Shown: positions 1 through 7,573, numbered from the stretch's first letter. The stretch is DNA of 11,218 bases from Dehalococcoidia bacterium (GCA_015661045.1 JACVQG010000017.1:1-11218), one strand, 5' to 3'. The notes: generated by a model not told the origin, from the sequence alone. Numbers and translations are program-made.

Positions 1-1067
1 TTCCATATCTTAGTAGGGGTCATTTTGACTTTCGCTGGGGTGAAATCTGGCATATCTTTCCTGAGAGGCATAGCGCCAACTGTCTTGTTGTAGGCTTCCT
101 GGCCTTCCGGAGATAGCAACCAGTTGATAAAAACCCTGGTTGCATTGGGGTGGGGGGCATCTTTGGCCATGAGCACTGGCTCTACCTGAGATGTGTTCCC
201 TTCCTTCGGAGTTAAAACTTTCAATGGAGCGCCCTCCATAATAATTGGAGCTACTGTATTTCCCCCGGCTGCAAACTCTATAGCATATTCCCCACGGCCC
301 ACCATCATATAAGACTCCCGCTGGCTGCCACCCCAAAGGTTGATCTGTTGTTGCGCCAGTCGCCGGAAGTAATCATAGTCCAGTGCTTTGTGATAGGTTA
401 GTGTGGAAAACAGGTTAAGCCCGTTCCCGGTGCTGCGGGGGTCGGACATTATTATCTTACCTTTCCACTTAGGTTCCAAAATATCATACCAGGATTTAAT
501 TTCATCGGGCTTGACCAGGTTGGTATTAACCAGCATCCCTAACATTGTAAAGCTGAATGCTATTATCTGCTGTTGGGGACCATAGACCGGATCGATATAA
601 TAAATACTTTTGTCCCGTAATGCCGGTAATTTGTCCGCAGTACTTTCCGCCAGGCCCTCCATGACGATCTCCGTGGCGCTGGAAACGCCTGTTTGTACTA
701 TATCGGCGATGGGTTGTTTTATGGACTTTTCAACTTTTAGCTTCTCGACCTGCTGTCGCCCTCCCAGAATAAGCAGGTCTACGGGGATTCCGTACCGGGC
801 TGTGAAAGCTGCCATGATCTCCCGTCCGGCGTTGGCAAAGGGTGTAGCGCCATAAACTACCAGCCGTCCTTCTTTTCTGGCGGCTTCAATTACCCCAGCC
901 CATGCTGTGTCCTGAGAAGCCGGAGCCGGGATATTGGTTGTGGAAACTGAAACCGGGGCAGGTACGGGTGTAGCTGTCTCGACAGGTCGGGACTTTGGAG
1001 CGCAAGCCGCTAGCACTGAAAAGACTATCAGGATTGCTATCCATATATGAACTCGGCTTTTAAACAT
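1..1067 (-). CDS. ABC importer substrate-binding lipoprotein, iron(III)-type, 3' end outside window
   Basis: This is the solute-capture component of an ABC importer, tethered to the outer face of the membrane. The reading frame is open from an ATG at 1067 to the window edge, giving 355 codons with no stop. It begins with K and R, a hydrophobic segment (about residues 5-21) and a lipobox LAAC with the lipidated cysteine at residue 22. A Pro/Thr/Ser/Ala-rich linker extends to about residue 50. The body resembles the AfuA/FbpA iron(III) family: an early VVYGAT strand, SWYDILEPKWKGKI in the middle, a SDPRSTGNG turn, and a late NWLLSPEGQEAYN segment. GAGGAGGT lies 4 nt before the ATG, which fixes the start. 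Permease and ATPase genes would be expected beyond the left edge (inference). The substrate cannot be read from the sequence; related proteins bind iron, thiamine or other small solutes. Confidence 0.88.
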   Translation of the reverse strand, partial: MFKSRVHIWIAILIVFSVLAACAPKSRPVETATPVPAPVSVSTTNIPAPASQDTAWAGVIEAARKEGRLVVYGATPFANAGREIMAAFTARYGIPVDLLILGGRQQVEKLKVEKSIKQPIADIVQTGVSSATEIVMEGLAESTADKLPALRDKSIYYIDPVYGPQQQIIAFSFTMLGMLVNTNLVKPDEIKSWYDILEPKWKGKIIMSDPRSTGNGLNLFSTLTYHKALDYDYFRRLAQQQINLWGGSQRESYMMVGRGEYAIEFAAGGNTVAPIIMEGAPLKVLTPKEGNTSQVEPVLMAKDAPHPNATRVFINWLLSPEGQEAYNKTVGAMPLRKDMPDFTPAKVKMTPTKIW

Positions 1068-1097
1068 TATTACCTCCTCAGCGTTAATGAAATGGAC

Positions 1098-1157
1098 GAG
1101 GTAAACCCGGGTGTATCGCTACTCAGATACCGTATGGTTTTAGTTATTCGTTACCCC
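1098..1157 (-). promoter_or_regulatory. Possible structured 5' leader of the binding-protein mRNA
   Basis: In the minus-strand transcript GGGGUAA (1157-1151) can pair with UUACCUC (1104-1098), 7 bp with one G-U that would be a mismatch in the plus-strand RNA. Inside it GUAUC (1130-1126) pairs with GAUAC (1117-1113) around an 8-nt loop, followed by the palindrome ACCCGGGU (1112-1105). AAACC (1140-1136) could alternatively pair with GGUUU (1107-1103), competing with the outer stem. I recognise no known riboswitch class; this is structure seen by eye only. Confidence 0.3.
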
Positions 1158-1178
1158 GAAATCCAGACTGTTTGCGGA

Positions 1179-1207
1179 AGTATATCCATTAGTAACGGTA
1201 TTGTCAA
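1179..1207 (-). promoter_or_regulatory. Sigma-70 promoter of the binding-protein gene
   Basis: On the minus strand TTGACA (1207-1202) is followed, after exactly 17 bp, by TATACT (1184-1179). This is a consensus -35 box and a one-mismatch -10 box at optimal spacing. Transcription should start near 1172, giving an approximately 105-nt 5' leader before the ATG at 1067. Confidence 0.78.
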
Positions 1208-1245
1208 GTAAAAAAATAAGCCCTTGTGGACCTAAGGCGATTTAC

Positions 1246-1374
1246 ATGCAAATTAATATTTTGGTATCCGGCGGAAAACCATCTACTGGAATTCACCCAT
1301 ACCCGATGACCGGGGGAAGTAAATACGAAACAAGCATAATGGCTACTTTAAAAAGTTTTGTAGCTGAACCATAA
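1246..1374 (+). CDS. Possible 42-residue small protein of unknown function
   Basis: An ATG at 1246 opens a 42-codon frame ending in TAA at 1372-1374, with AAGG (1234-1237) 8 nt upstream as a plausible ribosome binding site. The frame is open back to 1219. The protein starts with a strand-like segment (QINILV), then a Gly/Pro/Ser-rich middle (SGGKPSTG, later TGGSKYE) and a short C-terminal helix-like end. It has no signal peptide, membrane segment or cysteine. I do not recognise it. It sits between two promoters and may be fortuitous, a real small gene, or the remnant of a lost gene; an ORF of this length is not rare by chance. Confidence 0.22.
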   Translation: MQINILVSGGKPSTGIHPYPMTGGSKYETSIMATLKSFVAEP

Positions 1375-1382
1375 AAGTTTTG
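1351..1382 (+). repeat. Two copies of a 10-bp A/T-rich repeat, 22 bp apart
   Basis: AAAAGTTTTG occurs at 1351-1360 and again at 1373-1382, 22 bp start to start, which is about two helical turns. Each copy is nearly self-complementary (AAAA-G-TTTT). The pair lies 32-64 bp upstream of the candidate nusA -35 box. The first copy sits inside an imperfect inverted repeat with arms GCTAC and GTAGC. The spacing would suit an operator or an UP-like element, but composition alone could explain it. Confidence 0.25.
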
Positions 1383-1414
1383 CTCATTTTACCAGAAGCT
1401 TTGTCTTAAACCCC

Positions 1415-1443
1415 TTGAATTTTTAGTCTTTTTGTGTTATTTT
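1415..1443 (+). promoter_or_regulatory. Candidate promoter of the nusA operon
   Basis: TTGAAT (1415-1420) and TATTTT (1438-1443) are separated by 17 bp and lie in the A/T-rich stretch before nusA. The -10 is weak and other overlapping TA-rich hexamers exist. A start near 1450 would place the hairpin at 1469-1492 inside a leader of about 65 nt. Confidence 0.35.
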
Positions 1444-1468
1444 ATATTTAACTGAGTAACTTTTTAAC

Positions 1469-1492
1469 GAAGTGGGGAATACCCACTTTTTT
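1469..1492 (+). terminator. Terminator-like hairpin in the nusA leader
   Basis: AGTGGG (1471-1476) and CCCACT (1482-1487) form a 6-bp perfect stem around a GAATA loop, extendable by an A-U and a G-U pair. A run of six U follows immediately (1487-1492). This has the form of an intrinsic terminator, yet it ends 22 nt before the nusA ATG, downstream of the likely promoter. It could end transcripts entering from upstream or act as an attenuator. From memory, similar GTGGG/CCCAC hairpins precede rimP-nusA operons in Bacillota. Confidence 0.65.
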
Positions 1493-1514
1493 GTTGTATG
1501 GGGGTTGAGGCCGG

Positions 1515-3014
1515 ATGAAAAGTGAATTTTTAATGGCTATCACCCAGCTTGCTGCTGAAAAGAACCTGCCTAAAGAGGTGATTCTATCCGCAGTTGAGAC
1601 TGCTTTAGTAACCGCCTATAAAAAAGATAGCTTTATTTCCAATCAGAATATATCCGTAAAAATCAACCCCAATAACGGGGAAGTCAAAGTCTATGTTCAG
1701 AAAATAGTTGTTGAAACGACCTCTGATCCCAGCCGGGAGATTATTGTCGCTGAAGCTAAGAAGTTAAACATGCAGGCTCAAATCGGCGATAAAGTTGATG
1801 TAGAAGCGACTCCCCAGAACGCCGGACGAATTGCCGCTCAAACCGCCAAACAAGTCGTGTTGCAACGATTACGCGAGGCCGAACACGATGCCATCTTTGA
1901 AGAGTTCCATGGGAAAGAAGCTGATATTGTTAGCGGGATTGTTCAGCGAATAGAACCAAAACAAATCATTTTTGAACTGGGCCGGACCCAGGGTGTGTTA
2001 CCTGCCGCAGAACAGGTTCGCGGTGAACGGTACCGGGCAGGCCAGCGGATTAAGCTATACCTGATGGAGACCTTGCGTACGCAGAGGGGGCCTCAGGTAG
2101 TGGTCTCTCGGGCTCACCGTAATCTGCTGAGGCGTCTTTTGGAGTTGGAAGTCCCTGAAATCTACAACGGATTAGTAGAAATAAAAGCGATTGCCAGGGA
2201 AGCTGGATACCGAAGTAAGGTCGCCGTAGCTGCCCGCCAGCCCGGTATAGACCCTGTGGGATGTTGTGTCGGCCAGAGAGGCATTCGTATTCAGAATATT
2301 GTCAACGAGCTAAACGGGGAAAAAATAGATATAGTACTCTGGGACCCTAATATTAGCGTTTTTATCGCTAATGCCCTCAGTCCAGCCCAGACATTAAATG
2401 TTAACGTAATAGAGTCCGAGAAAGCAGCTACTGTCATAGTGCCGGACAGACAGCTATCGTTAGCTATAGGTAAGGATGGTCAGAACGCCCGCCTGGCAGC
2501 AAAGCTAACCGGGTGGCGTATCGATATTAAAAGCTCTGCTGCTGTGGAGGCGGAGCAGGCAGCCAAAAAAGCGCCCGAGGTTCCACAGCTTATGGATGCC
2601 CAACAACTGCCTGCGGAAACCCGTGTGGAAGAAACTCGGCAACCTGTTGCAGCGGTAGCGGCCAAGCTAATAGCTGAGGTACCCGTAGTTACCACACGCT
2701 CTGAGCCTAAAGTGGAACAGCCTGAAGTAGCAGTACCAGTAAGTGTAGCTCAACAGGAGCCCGTCACAGTTGGGGTACCTGTTGATGAAGCGTTGTTTAT
2801 ACATAAACCAACCGAAACAAAAACTCGGCTCCGTTTTGCCGAAGACCTGCAGTTACGAAGGGTCGTTACCCCAGAGCCTACCGGTAAGAAAACTAAAAAG
2901 CGCGGCTCCGGTAGAGACGAACCGATGGGGAAGGGCGGGGAATTAAAAGCAAAGAAATCCAGGCGTCCGGAAGACTATCTTGACGATATGGACATGGACG
3001 AAGCTAACGGCTAA
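1515..3014 (+). CDS. nusA: Transcription termination/antitermination factor NusA
   Basis: NusA binds RNA polymerase and nascent RNA and modulates pausing, termination and antitermination. At 499 residues it has the expected order: an N-terminal polymerase-binding domain (about 1-125), an S1 domain (about 135-200), KH1 (about 225-290) with a GQRG loop at 253-256, and KH2 (about 300-340) with a GKDG loop at 319-322. The core ends near residue 340. The remaining 160 residues are an Ala/Val/Pro/Glu-rich, low-complexity tail ending in a Lys/Arg-rich stretch (KKTKKRG, KAKKSRR) and an acidic DDMDMDE segment. No E. coli-type acidic repeats are visible. The ATG at 1515 fits the family N-terminus; the nearby GAGG is a modest ribosome binding site. 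It is the first gene of the run, with rimP missing in front. Confidence 0.97.
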   Translation: MKSEFLMAITQLAAEKNLPKEVILSAVETALVTAYKKDSFISNQNISVKINPNNGEVKVYVQKIVVETTSDPSREIIVAEAKKLNMQAQIGDKVDVEATPQNAGRIAAQTAKQVVLQRLREAEHDAIFEEFHGKEADIVSGIVQRIEPKQIIFELGRTQGVLPAAEQVRGERYRAGQRIKLYLMETLRTQRGPQVVVSRAHRNLLRRLLELEVPEIYNGLVEIKAIAREAGYRSKVAVAARQPGIDPVGCCVGQRGIRIQNIVNELNGEKIDIVLWDPNISVFIANALSPAQTLNVNVIESEKAATVIVPDRQLSLAIGKDGQNARLAAKLTGWRIDIKSSAAVEAEQAAKKAPEVPQLMDAQQLPAETRVEETRQPVAAVAAKLIAEVPVVTTRSEPKVEQPEVAVPVSVAQQEPVTVGVPVDEALFIHKPTETKTRLRFAEDLQLRRVVTPEPTGKKTKKRGSGRDEPMGKGGELKAKKSRRPEDYLDDMDMDEANG

Positions 3015-3038
3015 ACCATTTTCCTCTGGGGTGGCGCT

Positions 3039-3335
3039 GTGTCGGTAGTTAGTAACCCAAAACTAAAACATATACCGGAGCGTACCTGTATTGCGTGCCG
3101 CGGGAAAACCGCAAAAGGGAAACTTATTCGATTAGTTCGCGCATCAACAGGGGATGTCCAGGTGGATAACACCGGTAAGCTCCACGGCCGGGGAGCTTAT
3201 CTCTGTGCTTTCAGGGATTGCTGGGATGCTGGTTTAAAGGGTAACCGGCTGGAATATACACTCAAGGGAAAGATCGACGTAGAGAGCCGGAAGCGGCTCT
3301 GGGAATACAGGCAAACATTGCCAGAGAGGTCGTAG
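3039..3335 (+). CDS. rnpM: YlxR/RnpM family RNA-binding protein (DUF448)
   Basis: A small basic protein of 98 residues carrying the family signatures PERTCIACR near residue 13 and GRGAYLC near residue 50. YlxR proteins bind RNA; the Bacillus member has been described as a modulator of RNase P (RnpM). The gene uses a GTG start at 3039 after GGGGTG. It lies 24 bp behind nusA and 3 bp before infB, its usual position. Its frequent companion ylxQ (an L7Ae-like protein) is absent. The four cysteines could suggest metal binding, but the family fold does not require this. Confidence 0.93.
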   Translation: MSVVSNPKLKHIPERTCIACRGKTAKGKLIRLVRASTGDVQVDNTGKLHGRGAYLCAFRDCWDAGLKGNRLEYTLKGKIDVESRKRLWEYRQTLPERS

Positions 3336-3338
3336 GTA

Positions 3339-5123
3339 GTGGTTAAGGAAGCCAAGCCACTAGAACAAACCCAGAAGACGCTAGAGTTGCCCCCTACTAT
3401 TAGTGTTAAGCAACTGAGCGAATTGGTTAAGGCGAACCCTGTTGATATTATCAAGCAGCTTATGCGCAACGGGGTCATGGCCAGTATTAACCAGGTAATA
3501 GACTTCGATACAGCGGCTGTCATCGCAGCCGACCTGGGATTTGAGTCTCATCTGGTAACGCCACCGCCTGCTCAGAAAGCCGAGACGAAAAAGTTATCCC
3601 GGCCGGTAGCTACAGGGGATGCGTTGCAAGCACGCCCGCCGGTAGTTACCATAATGGGACATGTCGACCATGGGAAGACCTCCCTCCTGGATGCCATCCG
3701 TCAAACCAACGTTACAGCTACCGAGGCCGGCGGCATTACCCAGCATATCGGCGCCTATCAGGTTGAGGTGAACGGACGGAAAGTCACCTTCCTGGATACG
3801 CCTGGTCATGAAGCCTTTACTGCCATGAGGGCCCGGGGAGCACAGATTACAGATATCGCAGTTGTGGTAGTGGCTGCGGATGACGGCATAATGCCCCAGA
3901 CTATAGAGGCAATAGACCATGCCAGGGCTGCAGGAGTACCGATTGTAGTGGCAATTAATAAAATTGATAAGCCCGGCGCAAACGCCGATCTGGTTAAAAA
4001 ACAGTTAGCCGACCACGGCCTGGTAATTGAGGAATGGGGTGGCGATACTGTTTGTGTGGCGGTCTCAGCCAAGAAAAAACTCGGAATTTCTGACCTTCTG
4101 GAAAACATCCTGATAGTCGCAGACGTAGCAGAGCTGAAGGCGAATCCCCAACAAATAGCCGAAGGAACAGTAATAGAAGCCGAACTGGATAAAACCCGCG
4201 GATCGCTAGCTAAAGTGCTTATTCAAAATGGAACCTTGTATCTGGGCGATACGGTGATTGCCGGCGATACCTGGGGTAAGGTCAAAGCCATGTTTAATGA
4301 TAAAGGGAAGAGGATTAAGCAGGCTGGACCAGCTACTCCTGTGGCAATATTAGGTTTAAGCGGCGTGCCCCGGGCTGGTGATTTACTTATAGCAACTGCG
4401 GAGAACCAGGCCAGATCCATTCTGGAAAAACGCCTGGCTGAAGAACAGCTAAAAGCCCAGGTAGCCAAAAAGTCCGTAACTCTGGACGACCTGTTTGCTC
4501 AGGTAAGCCAGGGTAAGGTAAAAGACCTTAACATAGTGCTTAAAACCGATGTCCAGGGTAGCATCGAGCCAATAAAGAATTCCCTGGAGAAGTTATCCAC
4601 AGAGCAGGTAAGAGTAAGAGCAATCCATTCCGGTACGGGTAGTATTACCGAAAGCGATGTCCTGCTGGCTATGGCTTCAAGGGGTATTATTATAGGATTC
4701 AACAGCAGCCCACAACCTGGGGCTAAACATCTGGCTGAAACCGAAGGGGTGGACATCAGGGTATATAGCATCATCTATAATGTCATAGATGATGTTCAAA
4801 AGGCTCTTAAGGGTATGCTGGAACCTACTTATCAGGAGGTTATAGAAGGGAGAGGCAGGGTAATAACTGTGTTTCCCCATGGTCGTAAACTACGTATTGC
4901 AGGAATCCTGGTGTCCGAAGGGAAATTGAGCCGGTCATCTAAGGTGAGAGTGCTGCGTCAGGGACAGGTCGTGGCAGATACCTCATTTGATAGTTTAAGG
5001 CGTTTTAAAGATAATGTATCCGAAGTTATGGCTGGTTTAGAGGCCGGTATTTTATTGGAAGGTTATAACGAATTTCAAGAAGGCGATGTAATAGAAGCTT
5101 ACCGCAAGGAAAGAAGCAACTAA
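3339..5123 (+). CDS. infB: Translation initiation factor IF-2
   Basis: IF2 is the GTPase that places initiator fMet-tRNA on the 30S subunit and promotes 50S joining. Of 594 residues, an IF2N-type helical domain occupies about 20-70 and a short linker follows. The GTPase domain shows GHVDHGKT at 107-114 (P loop), GGITQHIGAY at 131-140 (switch I), DTPGH at 153-157, NKID at 207-210 and SAK at 243-245. Domains II, III and the fMet-tRNA-binding C domain complete it, ending in EGDVIEAYRKE. It is much shorter than the E. coli (890) or B. subtilis (716) proteins because the long charged N-terminal region is lacking; the catalytic part is complete. The start is GTG at 3339, preceded by GAGAGGT, 3 bp after the ylxR stop, implying coupled translation. 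Confidence 0.97.
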   Translation: MVKEAKPLEQTQKTLELPPTISVKQLSELVKANPVDIIKQLMRNGVMASINQVIDFDTAAVIAADLGFESHLVTPPPAQKAETKKLSRPVATGDALQARPPVVTIMGHVDHGKTSLLDAIRQTNVTATEAGGITQHIGAYQVEVNGRKVTFLDTPGHEAFTAMRARGAQITDIAVVVVAADDGIMPQTIEAIDHARAAGVPIVVAINKIDKPGANADLVKKQLADHGLVIEEWGGDTVCVAVSAKKKLGISDLLENILIVADVAELKANPQQIAEGTVIEAELDKTRGSLAKVLIQNGTLYLGDTVIAGDTWGKVKAMFNDKGKRIKQAGPATPVAILGLSGVPRAGDLLIATAENQARSILEKRLAEEQLKAQVAKKSVTLDDLFAQVSQGKVKDLNIVLKTDVQGSIEPIKNSLEKLSTEQVRVRAIHSGTGSITESDVLLAMASRGIIIGFNSSPQPGAKHLAETEGVDIRVYSIIYNVIDDVQKALKGMLEPTYQEVIEGRGRVITVFPHGRKLRIAGILVSEGKLSRSSKVRVLRQGQVVADTSFDSLRRFKDNVSEVMAGLEAGILLEGYNEFQEGDVIEAYRKERSN

Positions 5124-5327
5124 TCCCCTTTTGTCTCTTCTCACCGGATTGAAGTGCATATTTGCTATTGATGATCCAGACGGCTACATATTTCCCTCTT
5201 TTTATAAGACGAATTGTTGATCAATTAATAAGTTATGTTTGCTGCCAGGTAGACTCCTGATTCAACCCTGTATTATATCATTCACATGGTTTATTAATCG
5301 TAGGTTAGACCGGAAGCAGGTGGAAGA

Positions 5328-5714
5328 ATGACCCGCAGACAAGAACGGCTTAACGAGCAATTTCGCGAGGAAATCAGCGATCTTCTGTTACGGCAACTTA
5401 AAGACCCGCGCCTGGCTGGCGTTGTCAGTATAACGGAAGTCTCTATCTCTCCCGATATGAAAAATGCCTCGGTTTTTATAAGCGTTCTGGGCGATGAAGA
5501 GCAAAAGCAGACTGTATTAGCGGGTATGGTTGCAGCATCTGGTTTTATAAGACGCGAGTTGGGTCGCAGGCTGGATATCCGCTATATGCCTGAAATAGCA
5601 TGCAAGCTTGATGAAACCATTGAGAAAGGCGCTTATATGCTAAATTTAATCCGGCAGGTATCTGTATCTGACGAACCAAAGGTTGTCAAAAAAGTCACCA
5701 GAAAGCAAAAATAG
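5328..5714 (+). CDS. rbfA: 30S ribosome-binding factor RbfA
   Basis: RbfA is a single KH-fold protein that binds the immature 30S subunit during late 16S rRNA maturation and cold adaptation. The 128-residue protein shows the family pattern: RQERLNEQFREEISDLL at the start, DPRL then VSITEVSISPDMKNASVF, and RYMPEIACKLDETIEKG towards the end. A short Lys-rich tail follows. The ATG at 5328 is preceded by AGGTGG. It follows infB as usual, but after a 204-bp gap that is large for this operon, so it may have its own promoter; I could not pick one confidently. Confidence 0.96.
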   Translation: MTRRQERLNEQFREEISDLLLRQLKDPRLAGVVSITEVSISPDMKNASVFISVLGDEEQKQTVLAGMVAASGFIRRELGRRLDIRYMPEIACKLDETIEKGAYMLNLIRQVSVSDEPKVVKKVTRKQK

Positions 5715-5748
5715 CGCTCGCCCCATCTTCATTTAATTAAGGTTATCA

Positions 5749-6654
5749 GTGTCGGATATACACGGTATCTTGAATATGTATAAACCACCCGGTATAACTT
5801 CCTTTCAGGTAGTAGCTAAGGTGAGACGATTGACAGGGACTAAGCGGGTGGGACATGCCGGTACTCTGGACCAGCAGGCATGTGGCGTTCTCCCTATAGC
5901 CCTTGGTCAGGCTAATCGTGTAATAGAATACTTACATGGTGAATCAAAGGTATACAGGGCACAGATTGAGCTTGGTTTGACTACCGATACCTACGACTCA
6001 GTAGGGCAAATTGTTAGTAAATCGGATGTTTCGTCGGTAACTCTGGAACGGCTCCGCGAAACCCTGGAAAATTTCAAGGGCCTTATTTGGCAGGTGCCAC
6101 CTGCGTATAGCGCAATCCGCTATCAGGGACGGCGCTTACATGAACTGACCAGGGCAGGTATTCAAGTACCAATTGCCCCACGTCAGGTTAACATTTACCG
6201 GCTGGAATTGCTTGGGTGGGATTCTCCTTTTTTTGAGTTAGAAGTAGAATGTAGCAAGGGCACTTATATTCGCTCTTTAACTCAAGATATCGGCCAGGCG
6301 CTGGGGTGTGGAGCTTACATGAAAGCATTATCCAGGGAGAGGTATGGACCTTTCTTCAAGGATGGTTCAGTTTCTCTGGATGAATTGGAACTGTCCTGTA
6401 GAGACGGCGCCTGGGTTGATTTGCTTTACCCGTTGGATGAAGTGTTGCTTTCGTGGCAAGCAGTGATTCTGGGAGAAGGAAAAGAGAAAGCGGTCAGGCA
6501 GGGTCAGCAGATTGGGTGGGGAGACCCTAATACCTCAGCTAATAAATGCAGAGCCTACAATACGAATGGTTATTTTGTAGGTGTACTTAAAAACGAAATT
6601 GGTGATAGCAGGTGGATCCCGGAAAAAATTTTTAACTTAACACTTTCTCTATGA
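5749..6654 (+). CDS. truB: tRNA pseudouridine(55) synthase TruB
   Basis: TruB converts U55 in the T-arm of tRNAs to pseudouridine. The 301-residue protein carries the catalytic motif GHAGTLD with the nucleophilic aspartate at residue 41, followed by the GVLPIALG segment. Other family blocks are KVYRAQIELGLTTDTYD, VPPAYSAI and SKGTYIRSLTQDIG. The C-terminal 70 or so residues fit the PUA-like RNA-binding extension. The residue after the catalytic Asp is Gln where Pro is usual; this is not expected to abolish activity. Translation starts at GTG 5749 with AAGG upstream. It follows rbfA by 34 bp; the nrnA gene often found between them in Bacillota is absent. Confidence 0.96.
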   Translation: MSDIHGILNMYKPPGITSFQVVAKVRRLTGTKRVGHAGTLDQQACGVLPIALGQANRVIEYLHGESKVYRAQIELGLTTDTYDSVGQIVSKSDVSSVTLERLRETLENFKGLIWQVPPAYSAIRYQGRRLHELTRAGIQVPIAPRQVNIYRLELLGWDSPFFELEVECSKGTYIRSLTQDIGQALGCGAYMKALSRERYGPFFKDGSVSLDELELSCRDGAWVDLLYPLDEVLLSWQAVILGEGKEKAVRQGQQIGWGDPNTSANKCRAYNTNGYFVGVLKNEIGDSRWIPEKIFNLTLSL

Positions 6655-6692
6655 GAATGATACATTATTCCTGCTTTTAAAAGGGATTTGAT

Positions 6693-7538
6693 ATGTTAAA
6701 AAAGGTGGGTATTCTATACCATCCACGTTTAGAAAAAGCCAGAACACTGGCTGAGCAATTAAAAGAGGTTATCCAACAACACAAAGGACAGGCATGGCTT
6801 AGCTCTGCCTGGGGGGAGGAAGAGGCCCGGAGCCTTATGCCCGGCACAGAATTGGTGCTAAGCCTGGGAGGCGATGGCACCATCCTGAGAGCAGCCAGGT
6901 CGGTCGTGCCACGGCCTATCCCTATTCTGGGTATTAACCTCGGCCGCCTGGGGTTTATGACAGAGCTAAGCGCCAGTGAAGCCATCGAAAGTCTGCCTGG
7001 TTTTTTAAATGGTGGTGGTTGGGTGGAGGAAAGAGCAATGCTCCAGGCGGAAATTTTATCCCCCGGCAGGAAACCTGAAGAAGTATTCTCCTATTATGCA
7101 TTAAATGATATTGTAGCTGGACGGGGAAAGCTGGGGCGATTGGTGCATATTAAAGCCAGGGTAGACGGCGAGTTGATTACTACATACCGGGCCGATGGGT
7201 TAATTGTAGCCACAGCCAGTGGAAGTACCGGCTATTCCTTATCTGCCGGTGGGCCAATCCTCCATCCCCAGTCACAGGAGTTGTTGCTTCAACCTATAGC
7301 TCCACATTTCTGCCTGGCTACGGCAATAATACTACCGCCGACTGCCAGCGTAGAACTGGAAATGGTGAGCGATGAACATGCTACAGCGAGTATTGACGGA
7401 CAGGTAGATATTCCGCTGAACCAGTGTGATATAATCCGGGTAAAGCGTAGTCCGTATACAGCCCGTTTTTTACATGCCAAACCTCCAACAACGTTTTACA
7501 GGTTGGTAGGGCAACGTTTGAGCGGGCAACCGAATTAA
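6693..7538 (+). CDS. nadK: NAD(+) kinase
   Basis: NAD kinase phosphorylates NAD to NADP in the cytoplasm, the only route to NADP. The 281-residue protein has the nucleotide-binding GGDGT at residues 59-63, the INLGRLGFMTEL block, the YALNDIV motif and the long signature DGLIVATASGSTGYSLSAGG. The usual TPTGSTAY reads TASGSTGY here, a mild variation. The length matches bacterial enzymes. AAGGGA lies just ahead of the ATG at 6693. It follows truB by 38 bp and precedes the acetyltransferase gene by 35 bp, so cotranscription is likely. Placement near an ADP-ribose-type Nudix gene may reflect pyridine nucleotide economy. Confidence 0.96.
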   Translation: MLKKVGILYHPRLEKARTLAEQLKEVIQQHKGQAWLSSAWGEEEARSLMPGTELVLSLGGDGTILRAARSVVPRPIPILGINLGRLGFMTELSASEAIESLPGFLNGGGWVEERAMLQAEILSPGRKPEEVFSYYALNDIVAGRGKLGRLVHIKARVDGELITTYRADGLIVATASGSTGYSLSAGGPILHPQSQELLLQPIAPHFCLATAIILPPTASVELEMVSDEHATASIDGQVDIPLNQCDIIRVKRSPYTARFLHAKPPTTFYRLVGQRLSGQPN

Positions 7539-7573
7539 TAATAATCAAAGATATATCAACGGTAGGTCTAAGC

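Larger units (their letters stand above)
1068..1514. other. Divergent 447-bp intergenic region between the binding-protein gene and nusA
   Basis: The gap serves two divergent transcription units. Its left third is the leader and promoter of the minus-strand binding-protein gene. The middle (about 1219-1374) carries an open frame that may be a small gene or a decayed fragment. The right part is A/T-rich, with a repeated 10-mer, a weak promoter candidate and a terminator-like hairpin before nusA. rimP, which precedes nusA in many bacteria, is not here: I see no rimP-like frame on either strand. Confidence 0.7.

Noticed and set aside
10..336. A 108-codon minus-strand frame inside the binding-protein gene
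   Set aside because: It is a shifted frame of the lipoprotein gene, which is open across the same bases and carries the family motifs.
1261..1320. Riboswitch-like G/C-rich stretch with CCGATGACCGGGGG
   Set aside because: It does not match the cobalamin, TPP or other riboswitch cores I know, and it falls within the candidate small ORF.
5124..5327. Possible promoter or small ORFs in the infB-rbfA gap
   Set aside because: Frames of 23-29 codons lack ribosome binding sites, and no -35/-10 pair has good sequence and spacing together. A TGTATTATA stretch near 5269-5277 is the only weak -10 candidate.
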